64,000 nt of DNA. Source: Pseudoruminococcus_B sp937901805 (lineage in GTDB: Bacteria; Bacillota; Clostridia; Oscillospirales; Ruminococcaceae). Under the pieces are notes generated by a model. The model searched no databases, had not been told where the DNA came from, and saw nothing but the letters and a program-made list of their open reading frames with translations. The DNA lies in the NCBI GenBank assembly GCA_963560245.1, contig CAUWNS010000001.1, forward strand, positions 62,001-126,000. Reading direction: 5' to 3'. Position 1 is the first letter of the stretch; each line of letters opens with the position of its first letter. Positions 52,998-61,177 of this stretch are shown one piece after another. A program made the position numbers and the translations under genes.

Positions 52998-53978
52998 ATG
53001 GATGACAAAAGAAAAAATAAATTACTGAAGATTTATGATGAAATTGCATCTGAGCGTGAACGCTACATAATACTTTATAAAAGCATTGATGAATTTCAAT
53101 TTGAATTAGAAAAAACATTTGATAGACATATCAATGTTCAACCTACTTTTGATAAACAAGTTGACGTCTTTTTAAAAATACTACCGAACTATGTACAAAC
53201 AAAAGTTGTTCATTTAGGATATATGGAAGCACTACGAACAAATGATTATCGTTATTTAGATAGATCTTTAAATACTTATGTGAAACTATCTATGTTAAGT
53301 GTTTTACAATGCGGTGTTGATCATTGCATATCTGCCAATAAACGAATCCCTTATTTATTCACTCTAAAACGCTTTAAAGATATTGAAAAAGTATATCCAA
53401 AAGAATGTGGTTTAAGTAAGGGAAGTTATTGGACAAATATTGCTACTAATATCATTATGTATCTATATTACAAAGAAGATGCTTGGAAAGAGGAAGTATT
53501 CGCTAAAGTTGAAAAGTATTTAAAGAAAAAAGATCCTTTAGAATATCAATCAATCGTTAAAGCTTTACTTGCATTAGTTCATAAAGATTTTGAATCATTC
53601 TCACTTGAACTTAGCAATATTTGTAAAGGCAGAAAGAAATCAAAACAATTTGGTGAAAATCAATTCTCAAAAAGTGTCTCATTCTTTTCATTAGGATTAT
53701 ACAACTTTGCCAAGTATTTATATCCTGTTGAGGTAAACCAGATTACTTTACCAACTGATGATAATTTCTTAATGGATTATCTTTTATATCAACAGGATGT
53801 TTCAACTTTAGATGATGGATATATCCTTCAATTTAATGAAAAACTTCATGTATTAAAAACAGCATTTAAAGTAGATGCACCTAATATTTCACTTATGAAA
53901 AATGGGCGTACTTGCGAAGTTGATTATTTAACATATCATGATAAATTGGTAAAACGAATTATGGTATTGAATAATTAG
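52998..53978 (+). CDS. Unknown helical protein of the AT-rich island, possibly immunity (Imm49-like)
   Basis: A 326-residue, largely helical protein with no membrane segment. It starts MDDKRKNKLLKIYDEIASER; a central region carries GYMEALRTNDYRYLDRSLNT and YPKECGLSKGSYWTNIATN. Size and helical-repeat style resemble Imm49-type immunity proteins, but I could not identify a decisive motif. TTTAGGAG precedes the ATG. It is AT-rich like its neighbours, and the next gene begins 13 bases after its stop, so the two are probably co-transcribed. Confidence 0.5.
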   Translation: MDDKRKNKLLKIYDEIASERERYIILYKSIDEFQFELEKTFDRHINVQPTFDKQVDVFLKILPNYVQTKVVHLGYMEALRTNDYRYLDRSLNTYVKLSMLSVLQCGVDHCISANKRIPYLFTLKRFKDIEKVYPKECGLSKGSYWTNIATNIIMYLYYKEDAWKEEVFAKVEKYLKKKDPLEYQSIVKALLALVHKDFESFSLELSNICKGRKKSKQFGENQFSKSVSFFSLGLYNFAKYLYPVEVNQITLPTDDNFLMDYLLYQQDVSTLDDGYILQFNEKLHVLKTAFKVDAPNISLMKNGRTCEVDYLTYHDKLVKRIMVLNN

Positions 53979-53991
53979 AAGGTGAAACAAC

Positions 53992-54435
53992 ATGGATGTT
54001 AAATTGATAGCATATGTTATTTTGGGAATCTTTTTGAGACCAGTAGCGTCATTGGTGATTACACCGATATTTTGTTTACTGCGAAAAATTTTCTATGTAC
54101 CTTTTATACGCAAGAGTTTGATTGAAAAAGCAAAAGAAAAAGGACATGTTGTTGAAGCTCGACTGCAAAAAAAGCATACTCTTTATAATCATAAAAATGA
54201 TGTTGCTTTACCTACCATGCGAGAAATGGGTACATATGCCTATCAAGTGGATGGAAAAGATTATGTTTATAAACACATTACAGCACTTGGATTACATGAC
54301 ACAATTACTCTGTATTATATTAAAAAACCAAGAAAAGCCACTGTCGGTGGTGACTTAGGAAATTGGGAATCGCCATGGCTTAAGTTTTATTTAATTATCG
54401 CTTTGATAGTTGCGCCGAGAATGAGCAAGAAGTGA
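53992..54435 (+). CDS. Small membrane protein of the AT-rich island (DUF3592-like)
   Basis: A 147-residue protein with an N-terminal membrane segment (about 4-32), a soluble middle of about 85 residues and a C-terminal membrane segment (about 128-142). The middle part MGTYAYQVDGKDYVYKHIT and ITLYYIKKPRKAT follow the pattern Y-x-V-x-GK-x-Y ... LYY-x3-P-x-KA that I associate with DUF3592-like proteins found last in many clostridial toxin-immunity arrays. AAGGTGAAAC precedes the ATG. It ends the island before a terminator. Function unknown. Confidence 0.6.
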   Translation: MDVKLIAYVILGIFLRPVASLVITPIFCLLRKIFYVPFIRKSLIEKAKEKGHVVEARLQKKHTLYNHKNDVALPTMREMGTYAYQVDGKDYVYKHITALGLHDTITLYYIKKPRKATVGGDLGNWESPWLKFYLIIALIVAPRMSKK

Positions 54436-54497
54436 AAACAAGAATCGTAACTCATACTGTAACAGGCAGGGAAGCTGTATTGACAATTACCAAAATA

Positions 54498-54540
54498 AAA
54501 ACGGCAAAGTGTCACTCAAAAACACTTCACCGTTTTCTAT
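54498..54540 (+). terminator. Terminator closing the AT-rich island
   Basis: AAAACGG-ca-AAGTGT pairs with ACACTT-ca-CCGTTTT around an 9-base loop (54498-54536). Similar hairpins occur at the ends of clostridial mobile-element operons, as far as I recall. Confidence 0.75.
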
Positions 54541-54580
54541 AAACACTTCCGTATGTAGTGTCAGCGAACTGAGGTTCCTT

Positions 54581-54627
54581 TTTTCTGTAGACATTCCCTG
54601 ACAGTGCCGGGAGATGTCTACAGAAAA
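54581..54627. repeat. 14-bp perfect inverted repeat at the right edge of the island
   Basis: TTTTCTGTAGACAT (54581-54594) and ATGTCTACAGAAAA (54614-54627) flank 19 bases. It may be an end repeat of the inserted element or a second terminator for the ABC exporter genes. Confidence 0.6.
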
Positions 54628-54652
54628 CGGCGGGGAGAGTTCTTCCCCGCCG
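54624..54652 (-). terminator. Terminator of the ABC exporter operon
   Basis: CGGCGGGGA (54628-54636) and TCCCCGCCG (54644-54652) form a 9-bp GC stem that runs into TTTTC on the minus strand, 12 bases after the last ABC gene. Confidence 0.85.
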
Positions 54653-54663
54653 GGCCGTTTCCA

Positions 54664-56448
54664 TTATGCCGGAAGCGATATTTCCTGAAGCTGGGCGGTA
54701 TACAGCTTATAATATTCGCCCTTGAGTTCCATCAATTCGTCATGGCTGCCACTTTCCACAATGCGGCCGTCGTCGATATACATAATCCGGTCGCAGTTTT
54801 TAATTGTGGACAGGCGGTGCGCAATGATAAAGGACGTCCTGCCCTTGAGCATCTGGTTAATGCCCTCCTGCATCAGGCGTTCCGTCTTGGTGTCAATGGA
54901 AGAGGTTGCCTCGTCTAGAATCAGGATTTTCGGATCCGAGATGAGAGTACGCGCAAAGGAGATGAGCTGTTTCTGTCCCTGGGACAGGCGGCTTCCGCGT
55001 TCATTGACCGTGGTGTCGTATCCCTTCTCCATGGTGCGGATAAATTCATCCGCACGAACAGTTTTGGACGCGCGCTCAATTTCCTCCTGGGAGGCATCCA
55101 GCTTGCCGTAACGGATATTTTCCCGGATATCCCCGGAGAAAATGAAGCTGTCCTGCATCATGATCCCCATCTGGCTGCGCAGGGAGTGGAGGGTCACCTT
55201 GCTCACCTCATGTCCGTCAATGAGCACCTGCCCGGAGGCAATATCATAGAAACGGCTGATGAGGTTGATCACCGTCGTCTTGCCCGCACCGGTCGGGCCG
55301 ACCAGTGCGACGCTCTCCCCTGGGCGTACCTTAAAGTTCATCCCCTTGAGGATGGGATGCCCCGGCTCATATTCAAACACAACGTCCTTAAACTCCACTT
55401 CCCCTTTGATGGGCGGAAGATCATAGGCGTCCTCTGCGTCCTTGATTTTGACCGGTTCATCCATGGTTTCAAAAATCCGCTCCAGATAGGCGAGGGTGTT
55501 GATCATCTCGTTATAGATATCTGCAATATTCAAAATCGGCTGCCAGAAACGGGAGGCGTAGTTTCCCATGGCAATCAGGGTGCCGAATTCTACAATCGGC
55601 TGAATCCAGAACACACCAGCAACATAGACAAACGCTGTGACAATCTGAGAAATATTATCCACAGAAAACCAAACCCAGTTGGAGCACACAACGCCCTTCA
55701 AAAAGGTCGTCCGGCAGGCTTCGAGCAGCTTGTGGAAGATCCCTTCGTTTTCCTTCTCTCTTGCAAACGCCTGCGTCACTTTTGCACCGTTGATGCTCTC
55801 ATGGATGTAAGCGTTCATATTGGAGTTTTTGTTGGAAAAACGCTGCCAGGCCCTTCTCTCTGCCGGAAGAATCAGCCATACAATGAGAAGCAGCACCGGA
55901 AGCCCCGCCAGAATGACCAGACCGAGCTTAACATTGGCAATCATCATGAAGATGGCGATAAAAATCAGGTTGATGAACTCCATGATAAAGTTGAGCAGGC
56001 CGTTGGAAAGCATATTGGAGACATTGTTGATATACTGCACCACACGCACCAGGATTTTCCCATGAGGGCGGTCGTCATAGTAGGAAAACGGGAGTTCCTG
56101 CAAATGGGCGAACAAATCGGTGCGCATGTCAAAGACAATTTCCTGTCCGACCTTAGTCGCAATCCGAGAACGCACCCACATCATCACTATGGAGATGACA
56201 ATGGTGACAAGCAGCAGGACACTGCACCAGATAAGATGCGGGATATCCTTTTGCGGGACGGCGTTGTTCAGGGCGTCCTGCGTCAGCAGAGGCCCGCACA
56301 GCGAAGCAAGAGATCCAATAATACTGGACACAAGCGCCAGCGCCAGGAGCTTCATATGTTTTTTGATATAAACAAAGCTGCGCTTTAAATGCTGTATATT
56401 AAAAGGGGTTTCCAGGTTTTCATCGACATCAAACTTGTTACGAGCCAT
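54664..56448 (-). CDS. ABC exporter half-transporter, second subunit
   Basis: A 594-residue membrane-ATPase fusion, half of a heterodimeric exporter of the multidrug type. Residues 30-320 hold six membrane helices (ABC type I exporter fold). The ATPase has Walker A GPTGAGKTT (about 377), signature LSQGQKQLISFARTL, Walker B ILILDEATSSID and switch His in IIAHRLST. The signature has Q where the consensus has G and the Walker B Glu is intact. It begins 3 bases after the stop of the first subunit. Substrate unknown. Confidence 0.93.
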   Translation of the reverse strand: MARNKFDVDENLETPFNIQHLKRSFVYIKKHMKLLALALVSSIIGSLASLCGPLLTQDALNNAVPQKDIPHLIWCSVLLLVTIVISIVMMWVRSRIATKVGQEIVFDMRTDLFAHLQELPFSYYDDRPHGKILVRVVQYINNVSNMLSNGLLNFIMEFINLIFIAIFMMIANVKLGLVILAGLPVLLLIVWLILPAERRAWQRFSNKNSNMNAYIHESINGAKVTQAFAREKENEGIFHKLLEACRTTFLKGVVCSNWVWFSVDNISQIVTAFVYVAGVFWIQPIVEFGTLIAMGNYASRFWQPILNIADIYNEMINTLAYLERIFETMDEPVKIKDAEDAYDLPPIKGEVEFKDVVFEYEPGHPILKGMNFKVRPGESVALVGPTGAGKTTVINLISRFYDIASGQVLIDGHEVSKVTLHSLRSQMGIMMQDSFIFSGDIRENIRYGKLDASQEEIERASKTVRADEFIRTMEKGYDTTVNERGSRLSQGQKQLISFARTLISDPKILILDEATSSIDTKTERLMQEGINQMLKGRTSFIIAHRLSTIKNCDRIMYIDDGRIVESGSHDELMELKGEYYKLYTAQLQEISLPA

Positions 56449-56451
56449 TTC

Positions 56452-58212
56452 CTATGCACCTACCTTTGCTCCCTCGTGCTGGAGGCTGAAGATCTCATAG
56501 TAGTACCCGCGTTTTCTCAGCAGTTCTTCGTGGGTGCCCATCTCCTTAATTCCCCCATCCCCGAGGATAATAATTTTATCTGCGTCTTTTACGGAAGAAA
56601 TCCGCTGTGCAATGATGAATTTTGTACAGCTGAAATCCAGTTCGGACAGATTCTTCTGAATCTCTTTTTCTGTTTCCATATCCACCGCTGAGGTTGTATC
56701 ATCCAAAATCAGGATCGGCGGCTTGATCGCAAGGGCTCGCGCCAGGGCAAGCCGTTGTTTCTGTCCGCCGGATAAACCGACGCCGCGCTCCCCGATGATG
56801 GTTTCAAAGCCGTCCGGCATGCCGTAGATAAAGTCCGCAGCCGCCACATGGGCAAACCGGCGGGTATCCTCTTCCGGCATATCGGAATCGCCGTAGGCAA
56901 TATTGCCGTCAATCGTATCCGAGAACAGGAACACTTCCTGGGTAGCCATTCCGATATTCGAGCGCAGCGACTGAAGATGCCAGTCGCGCACATCTACGCC
57001 GTCCACCAGAACCCGTCCGCCGGTAACGTCATAAAAGCGGGCAATCAGGTTGACAAGGGAAGTCTTTCCCGATCCGGTGGAGCCCATGATGGCGATCGTC
57101 TCTCCCGGCTTCGCCTCAAAATTGATGTGGTCGAACACCTGGTTATTCCCAAAGGCAAAGCTGACATCTTCAAATTTGACGGAACCCTGGAAACGGCTGT
57201 CCGCCTGTTTTGCTTTGTCCTTATCCACAATATTCGGAGCCCCATAGTACATTTCAATGACTTTGTTTGCAGACGCGGAGAACCTCTGCAAATCGTTGAG
57301 GATCATGCCGAGGTCGCGCATGGGCTGGGACACCGCCCAGGACAGGGTTGAAAACGCGGAGAGCTGGCCTGGAGTAAGCTGGCCGAGGATGATAAACAGC
57401 CCACCGACCAAAACCGTGATAATCGTCAGGGAGTTTGAGAGGAACTCCATAATCGGCATATAGCGCAGCCAGGTAAAGTTGGCGTCCAGGCTCGCCTCCC
57501 GGTAATTGCGGTTTTTTTCATCAAATTTCTGTTTTTCAAAATCCTCCCTTGCAAACGCCTTGACAATCCGGTTGGCCTCAATATTTTCCTGAGCGTTTGT
57601 ATTCATCTCAGACAGACGTTCCCGCAGGATCGAATATTTGGAACGTACCTTTTTCCGGAATCGGATGGAGACGATCAGCAGGATCGGCGTGATAATCAGC
57701 ATGGAAAGGGTAAAATAGACATTGATGGTAAAAAAGTAAATGATCGTGGCGACAAAGAGAAAAATTGCCGTCACCAATCTTCTCACAGCCCAGCCGACGG
57801 TAAAACGGACATTATCGGTATCGCCGGTCATACGGGTCATCAAATCGCCCGTCCGGTTACGGTCATAATATGCCATATCCTGCGCCTGCACCTTTTGGAA
57901 CAGCACGGTGAGGATATTAACCTTCATCCCCTGCGCGCAGTAATCCATCGTGTAGGCGGCGCTGACGTTCATTGTGACGCGGATAAGCTGTACTAGGCAC
58001 ATAGCGCCGACTATGGGGAGAAGATACTGGGTATAATGGACGATTTGCCCCGAAGCATCCGGCTGCCCGGTAATGACATAGTCAATCAGCAGCTGCGTCA
58101 GCTGGGGATTGATAATCACCATGGCAGAAGCGATAAGCGCCAGAACCAATCCCGTAATATACCGGCCATGGTATCCCTTAAGGTTTTTCCAAACCCATTT
58201 GATTTGTAACAC
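56452..58212 (-). CDS. ABC exporter half-transporter, first subunit
   Basis: A 586-residue membrane-ATPase fusion that should pair with the next gene's product. Six membrane helices lie at about 15-310. The ATPase shows Walker A GSTGSGKTS (about 374), signature LSGGQKQRLALARAL, but Walker B ends ILILDDTTSAVD, with Asp instead of the catalytic Glu, and the switch His is replaced (IIAQRISS). This is the degenerate site usual in heterodimeric exporters. The start is GTG at 58212 with AAGGAGG 9 bases before it. A palindrome CATTG-N5-CAATG (58266-58280) upstream could be an operator. Confidence 0.93.
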   Translation of the reverse strand: MLQIKWVWKNLKGYHGRYITGLVLALIASAMVIINPQLTQLLIDYVITGQPDASGQIVHYTQYLLPIVGAMCLVQLIRVTMNVSAAYTMDYCAQGMKVNILTVLFQKVQAQDMAYYDRNRTGDLMTRMTGDTDNVRFTVGWAVRRLVTAIFLFVATIIYFFTINVYFTLSMLIITPILLIVSIRFRKKVRSKYSILRERLSEMNTNAQENIEANRIVKAFAREDFEKQKFDEKNRNYREASLDANFTWLRYMPIMEFLSNSLTIITVLVGGLFIILGQLTPGQLSAFSTLSWAVSQPMRDLGMILNDLQRFSASANKVIEMYYGAPNIVDKDKAKQADSRFQGSVKFEDVSFAFGNNQVFDHINFEAKPGETIAIMGSTGSGKTSLVNLIARFYDVTGGRVLVDGVDVRDWHLQSLRSNIGMATQEVFLFSDTIDGNIAYGDSDMPEEDTRRFAHVAAADFIYGMPDGFETIIGERGVGLSGGQKQRLALARALAIKPPILILDDTTSAVDMETEKEIQKNLSELDFSCTKFIIAQRISSVKDADKIIILGDGGIKEMGTHEELLRKRGYYYEIFSLQHEGAKVGA

Positions 58213-58265
58213 GAATCCATTCCTCCTTATATTTTCTAAATTCTTTAAAATTTCCCAACCGTATT

Positions 58266-58280
58266 CATTGTATAACAATG
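58266..58280. promoter_or_regulatory. Palindrome upstream of the ABC exporter genes
   Basis: CATTGTATAACAATG has 6-bp arms around 3 bases and lies about 55 bases before the GTG start, where a repressor could act. No regulator gene adjoins it. Confidence 0.35.
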
Positions 58281-58378
58281 GGAAATTTATTTCTATTTTA
58301 TTTTTTTGATTTATACAAACTATACAATAAAATTTTCTCTGGGCAAAACTGTGCATATTTGCCAGATATTCTCTTTCC

Positions 58379-58407
58379 TTGAGAAAAAATAAAAAATTTG
58401 GTATGAT
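58379..58407 (+). promoter_or_regulatory. Sigma-A promoter of the MNT-HEPN pair
   Basis: TTGAGA (58379-58384), 17 bp, TATGAT (58402-58407), about 55 bases before the first gene. Confidence 0.75.
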
Positions 58408-58463
58408 GGAAAAAAGGGGCTCCCTTTACCGGAGGATTCCATAGAAAGGATGTGTATCAGATT

Positions 58464-58766
58464 ATGGAAAAAGGTTCTCCGATTGATGTGGTATCCTGTT
58501 TTATTATCAGCCATTTTCACCCGGACAAGATTATCCTGTTCAGCCAGAAAAAAGATCTCTCCGGAACCGTTATCAGTTTTAAGCTGTGCATTATTTCACC
58601 GACAGACAATAAAGAGGAAATAGAACGCCGCGTTTATTTGGACGCAGACTGCGAAATCCCCTTTGATCTGCTTATCTACACCCGTGACGAATGGGAGCAG
58701 CTCATTGAGGAACTGGGATCCTTTGCATGGAAACTCAACCGGACGGGGCTGGTGATTTATGAGTAG
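58464..58766 (+). CDS. Degenerate MNT-type nucleotidyltransferase-like protein
   Basis: A 100-residue protein with the outline of a minimal nucleotidyltransferase, the usual partner of HEPN proteins: ISHFHPDKIILFS, a middle strand, IPFDLLIYTRDEWEQLIEE and a final LNRTGLVIYE. Where active enzymes have GSxARG and D-x-D, it has SQKKDLSGTV and LCIISP, so the catalytic residues are gone. The start is ATG at 58464; GTG at 58452 is possible. Its last 8 bases overlap the HEPN gene, so the two are made together. It likely acts as a binding partner without AMP transfer; that is inference. Confidence 0.7.
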   Translation: MEKGSPIDVVSCFIISHFHPDKIILFSQKKDLSGTVISFKLCIISPTDNKEEIERRVYLDADCEIPFDLLIYTRDEWEQLIEELGSFAWKLNRTGLVIYE

Positions 58767-59220
58767 GCGGAAAACACGCGGCTCGGACAGCCGCCGCTTC
58801 AGGGACTGGATTACAAGGGCTTACACGGATATCCGCGCGGCAAGGATGCTTTCTGAAGACGAGGCCTGTTATCTTGCCTGCGCTTTTCACTGCCAACAGT
58901 GTATTGAAAAAGCCATCAAGGGTTTTTTATTAATGGAGACAGGCAACCTGTACGACGGGCACAACCTGACCTGGCTTTGCAAAAAGGCCTGCGCCTATGA
59001 CGGGGCCTTTACGGAATTCCTGGATGAAAGCGTCTTCCTCAACAGCTTTTACATTTCCACCCGCTATCCGACCGACGTCCCGTTCTTTTTAACACGATCC
59101 CAAATAGAGAAAGCCGTTGCCATGGCAACAGATATGTATAATTTCATTCTAGATACTATTTTTGATGAGGATGACGAGGACAAAACGCCCCGTGTTCCAT
59201 CCCAGAAACAGAAACCTTAA
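58759..59220 (+). CDS. HEPN-domain protein
   Basis: A 153-residue helical protein of the HEPN family (PF05168). Family blocks seen are WITRAYTDIRAARML, YLACAFHCQQCIEKAIKGFL (about 35-54), HNLTWLCKKAC and STRYPTDVPFFLTRSQIEKA. The RxxxxH RNase motif of toxic HEPN proteins is not present in its usual place, so nuclease activity is doubtful. It overlaps the MNT-like gene by 8 bases. An acidic C-terminal tail (DEDDEDK) follows the domain. A terminator shared with the convergent kinase gene lies just after it. Confidence 0.85.
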   Translation: MSRRKTRGSDSRRFRDWITRAYTDIRAARMLSEDEACYLACAFHCQQCIEKAIKGFLLMETGNLYDGHNLTWLCKKACAYDGAFTEFLDESVFLNSFYISTRYPTDVPFFLTRSQIEKAVAMATDMYNFILDTIFDEDDEDKTPRVPSQKQKP

Positions 59221-59233
59221 AACTAAAAATCCC

Positions 59234-59264
59234 AAAATCCTCTGCTTGCGGCAGGGGATTTTTT
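59234..59264. terminator. Shared terminator between HEPN and kinase-like genes
   Basis: AATCCTCTGC (59236-59245) pairs with GCAGGGGATT (59251-59260, one T-G pair). T runs follow on the plus strand and A-rich sequence precedes, so it can serve both converging genes. Confidence 0.75.
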
Positions 59265-60129
59265 ATACTCCGCAAGTTCCCCAGGCTTTCGCAAAAGCCG
59301 CCAGGGATGGATACCGGTTCTCCCGTTTTGGTTCCACGGCACGGAGCGCTATCTGATACCGGGTTTTCCCTGCCGACCAGCGTTCCAGCGAGCGATCCCT
59401 TCCGCCCCCGCCGAGCATTTCAAACATAAGTGCTCCCAGAGTAAAGACATTGCTGAGAGAATCGATTGCAGCGCCTATCGTCTGTTCTTCCGGGGACTGT
59501 AAACGGGAAGAACCCCAGAATTTTCCCATGCGGTTTATGACCGGGCCTTTTTGAAAAAAATCAATGTCACAGATATGCATCTGTTTTTTCCCAAAATCAT
59601 ACATCAAACTCCCATCGTAGAAATCCACTGCCGTATATCCCAGCCGCTCTGTATATACCAGAAAATCAACAGCTGTTTGTAAGGCAGAAAGTTTTTCCTC
59701 CAATGGGAGATGGGTAAAGCGGTAAAATGGGGAGTGAGGATCCGTATATTTTTCCCAACGGTCAAAGGTCCAATGGGCGTGCATACACTCCCCGTCTTCC
59801 CAGTCAAAAACCTGTGCGTATCCGCCGGCTGTAGGAAAACTGTCCAGCAGCCGGATGAGGCCCGGAGCCTCTTTAAAATCCCGGTAGACCTGCGCCGAGG
59901 CTTTCAGCCGCTGGACAGCCATGGCGGGTTCGTCCGGGCATCGCTGCGTCCTTGCGCCCGCGTATTTTACAAAATATCGGGTCTCTCCCTGTTCAATCCC
60001 AAAACAGAGATTCCCGGAATCCTGCTTATCAAAGACACAGAAAACCTTCCCAAATCTGCGCAGCCAGGAGAAATCCTGTTCCTGCTCAAGAGAAAACACA
60101 ATCCCATCCAGCACCATTTTCACTGACAA
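59263..60129 (-). CDS. Protein-kinase-like phosphotransferase
   Basis: A 288-residue protein with a divergent kinase fold. The small lobe has CFGIEQGETRYFVKYAGA (candidate ATP-lysine in FVKYAG), a hinge near YAQVFDWEDGE, a catalytic loop in TAVDFYDGSLMYDF and a metal-binding DID in MHICDIDFFQKGP; no HRD triad is present. The TTG at 60129 is chosen as start because GGAGG lies 7 bases before it; ATG at 60117 is further away. A terminator-like hairpin stands 32 bases upstream in its leader. Substrate, protein or small molecule, is unknown. Confidence 0.75.
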   Translation of the reverse strand: MSVKMVLDGIVFSLEQEQDFSWLRRFGKVFCVFDKQDSGNLCFGIEQGETRYFVKYAGARTQRCPDEPAMAVQRLKASAQVYRDFKEAPGLIRLLDSFPTAGGYAQVFDWEDGECMHAHWTFDRWEKYTDPHSPFYRFTHLPLEEKLSALQTAVDFLVYTERLGYTAVDFYDGSLMYDFGKKQMHICDIDFFQKGPVINRMGKFWGSSRLQSPEEQTIGAAIDSLSNVFTLGALMFEMLGGGGRDRSLERWSAGKTRYQIALRAVEPKRENRYPSLAAFAKAWGTCGV

Positions 60130-60160
60130 AGTTTTTCCTCCTCCCAAAAAACGCAAACAA

Positions 60161-60196
60161 AAAGGCATACCCGCGTATTTACGCAGATATGCCTTT
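60161..60196 (-). promoter_or_regulatory. Terminator-like hairpin in the leader of the kinase-like gene
   Basis: Outer arms AAAGGCATA (60161-60169) and TATGCCTTT (60188-60196) enclose an inner pair GCGTA/TACGC, followed on the minus strand by TTTTTG. It lies between a promoter with a small ORF and the gene's ribosome site. It may be an attenuator, or it may end a short separate transcript. Confidence 0.6.
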
Positions 60197-60229
60197 CCAA
60201 ATTGTATAAACAAAATAGTTCTATACAAA

Positions 60230-60361
60230 TTAAGAAAACCGCCCCTGTTTTCCCGGCGGACAGCATAGTCTCTGCATACGAAGTTTTTGCGCGGTAGCAT
60301 TCCATTTTGCAGGGATACAATTCATCAACCAACCAAAATTCTTCCCATTGTATTTCAACAT
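60230..60361 (-). CDS. Candidate 43-residue basic peptide
   Basis: A small ORF with its own signals: a promoter (TTGACA, 17 bp, TAGTCT) about 55 bases upstream, AGGTGG 5 bases before the ATG at 60361, and a terminator-like hairpin 34 bases after the stop. The peptide starts MLKYNGKNFGWLMNCIPAKW and ends in a basic part with a CCPPGK motif; three cysteines are present. It is not recognised. It may be a leader peptide for the kinase-like gene, a small toxin or a substrate peptide. Short length leaves real doubt. Confidence 0.4.
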   Translation of the reverse strand: MLKYNGKNFGWLMNCIPAKWNATAQKLRMQRLCCPPGKQGRFS

Positions 60362-60415
60362 CCTGTCCACCTGCCTTTCTGATTATTTTTTACAAATTCC
60401 TAATAACTATTGAGC

Positions 60416-60444
60416 AGACTACCATAAAAAGATAAGATTGTCAA
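60416..60444 (-). promoter_or_regulatory. Promoter upstream of the 43-codon ORF and kinase-like gene
   Basis: TTGACA (60439-60444, minus strand), 17 bp, TAGTCT (60416-60421). The -35 overlaps the stop codon of the GNAT gene, so it starts a separate transcript. Confidence 0.6.
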
Positions 60445-60992
60445 TCTTCTTTATGAATTTTTTCCGTCTGTGTCACTGTCCCATCCCGGTTGATCCGATA
60501 CACATTTAAAACGCCGTCCCAATCATCAAAAGTCAGCTGCTGGTACAGGAAAAAACCGGCTTTCAGGCAGCCCTTGCAGGAACCGATATTTTCTTCTACC
60601 ACATAGGCTTCCAAATAATCCATTCCCAAGGTATGCAGGGCATACTCCCGGACACAGCAGAGGATCTGTGTGAGATAGCCTTTTCCCCAGCTGTCCGGTG
60701 CAAAAAAAGCGGTAATCGAATAGCCCGGTTCCTCTTTATTGTCTCTTTTCAGGACAAACACCCCGACAAATTCCCCGGTTTCCCGCTGTTCCACAACATA
60801 AGGCAGCGCCAGATTCTGCTGTTGCTTTCTAAGATAATTTTTGATCATTTCCTCGGTCTCGGAGCTCTCCTCATGCCTGGAAAAATGCATATACTGGGCA
60901 ACCATCTGTTCTTTTGTCAGCGCATACATATTTTCCTTGTCCTGCAGGGTCATCTGCCGAAGACAGAGATCTTTTGTCTGAAGCGGTTCCAT
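60441..60992 (-). CDS. GNAT-family N-acetyltransferase
   Basis: A 183-residue acetyltransferase of the RimJ/RimL-like GNAT type. The N-terminal LCLRQMTLQDKENMYALTKE, strand block FVGVFVLKRDN, acetyl-CoA loop FFAPDSWGKGYLTQIL (about 107-122) and EAYVVEENIGSCKGCLKAGF are typical. ATG at 60992 follows GGAGG by 5 bases, which decides it over longer frames up to 61247. The substrate is not known. It is divergent from the large membrane protein gene. Confidence 0.85.
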   Translation of the reverse strand: MEPLQTKDLCLRQMTLQDKENMYALTKEQMVAQYMHFSRHEESSETEEMIKNYLRKQQQNLALPYVVEQRETGEFVGVFVLKRDNKEEPGYSITAFFAPDSWGKGYLTQILCCVREYALHTLGMDYLEAYVVEENIGSCKGCLKAGFFLYQQLTFDDWDGVLNVYRINRDGTVTQTEKIHKED

Positions 60993-61177
60993 CTGTTCCT
61001 CCATTCCGTCCACATCCATGATTTCAAAAGCATAGAAAGGACTGTCTCTTTTCCGTTCCAGTATATCCCTTATAACGGAACGTGGCAAGATGGATTTTCT
61101 TGTGATTCCGGTATTCAAGGCTGCCTCTTTATGATATACTAATAAGGACAACCACCGATAGAAAGGGGCGCATCCGT

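Noticed and set aside
55186..56388. 400-codon plus-strand ORF within the ABC exporter gene
   Set aside because: Antisense shadow of a clear ABC transporter.
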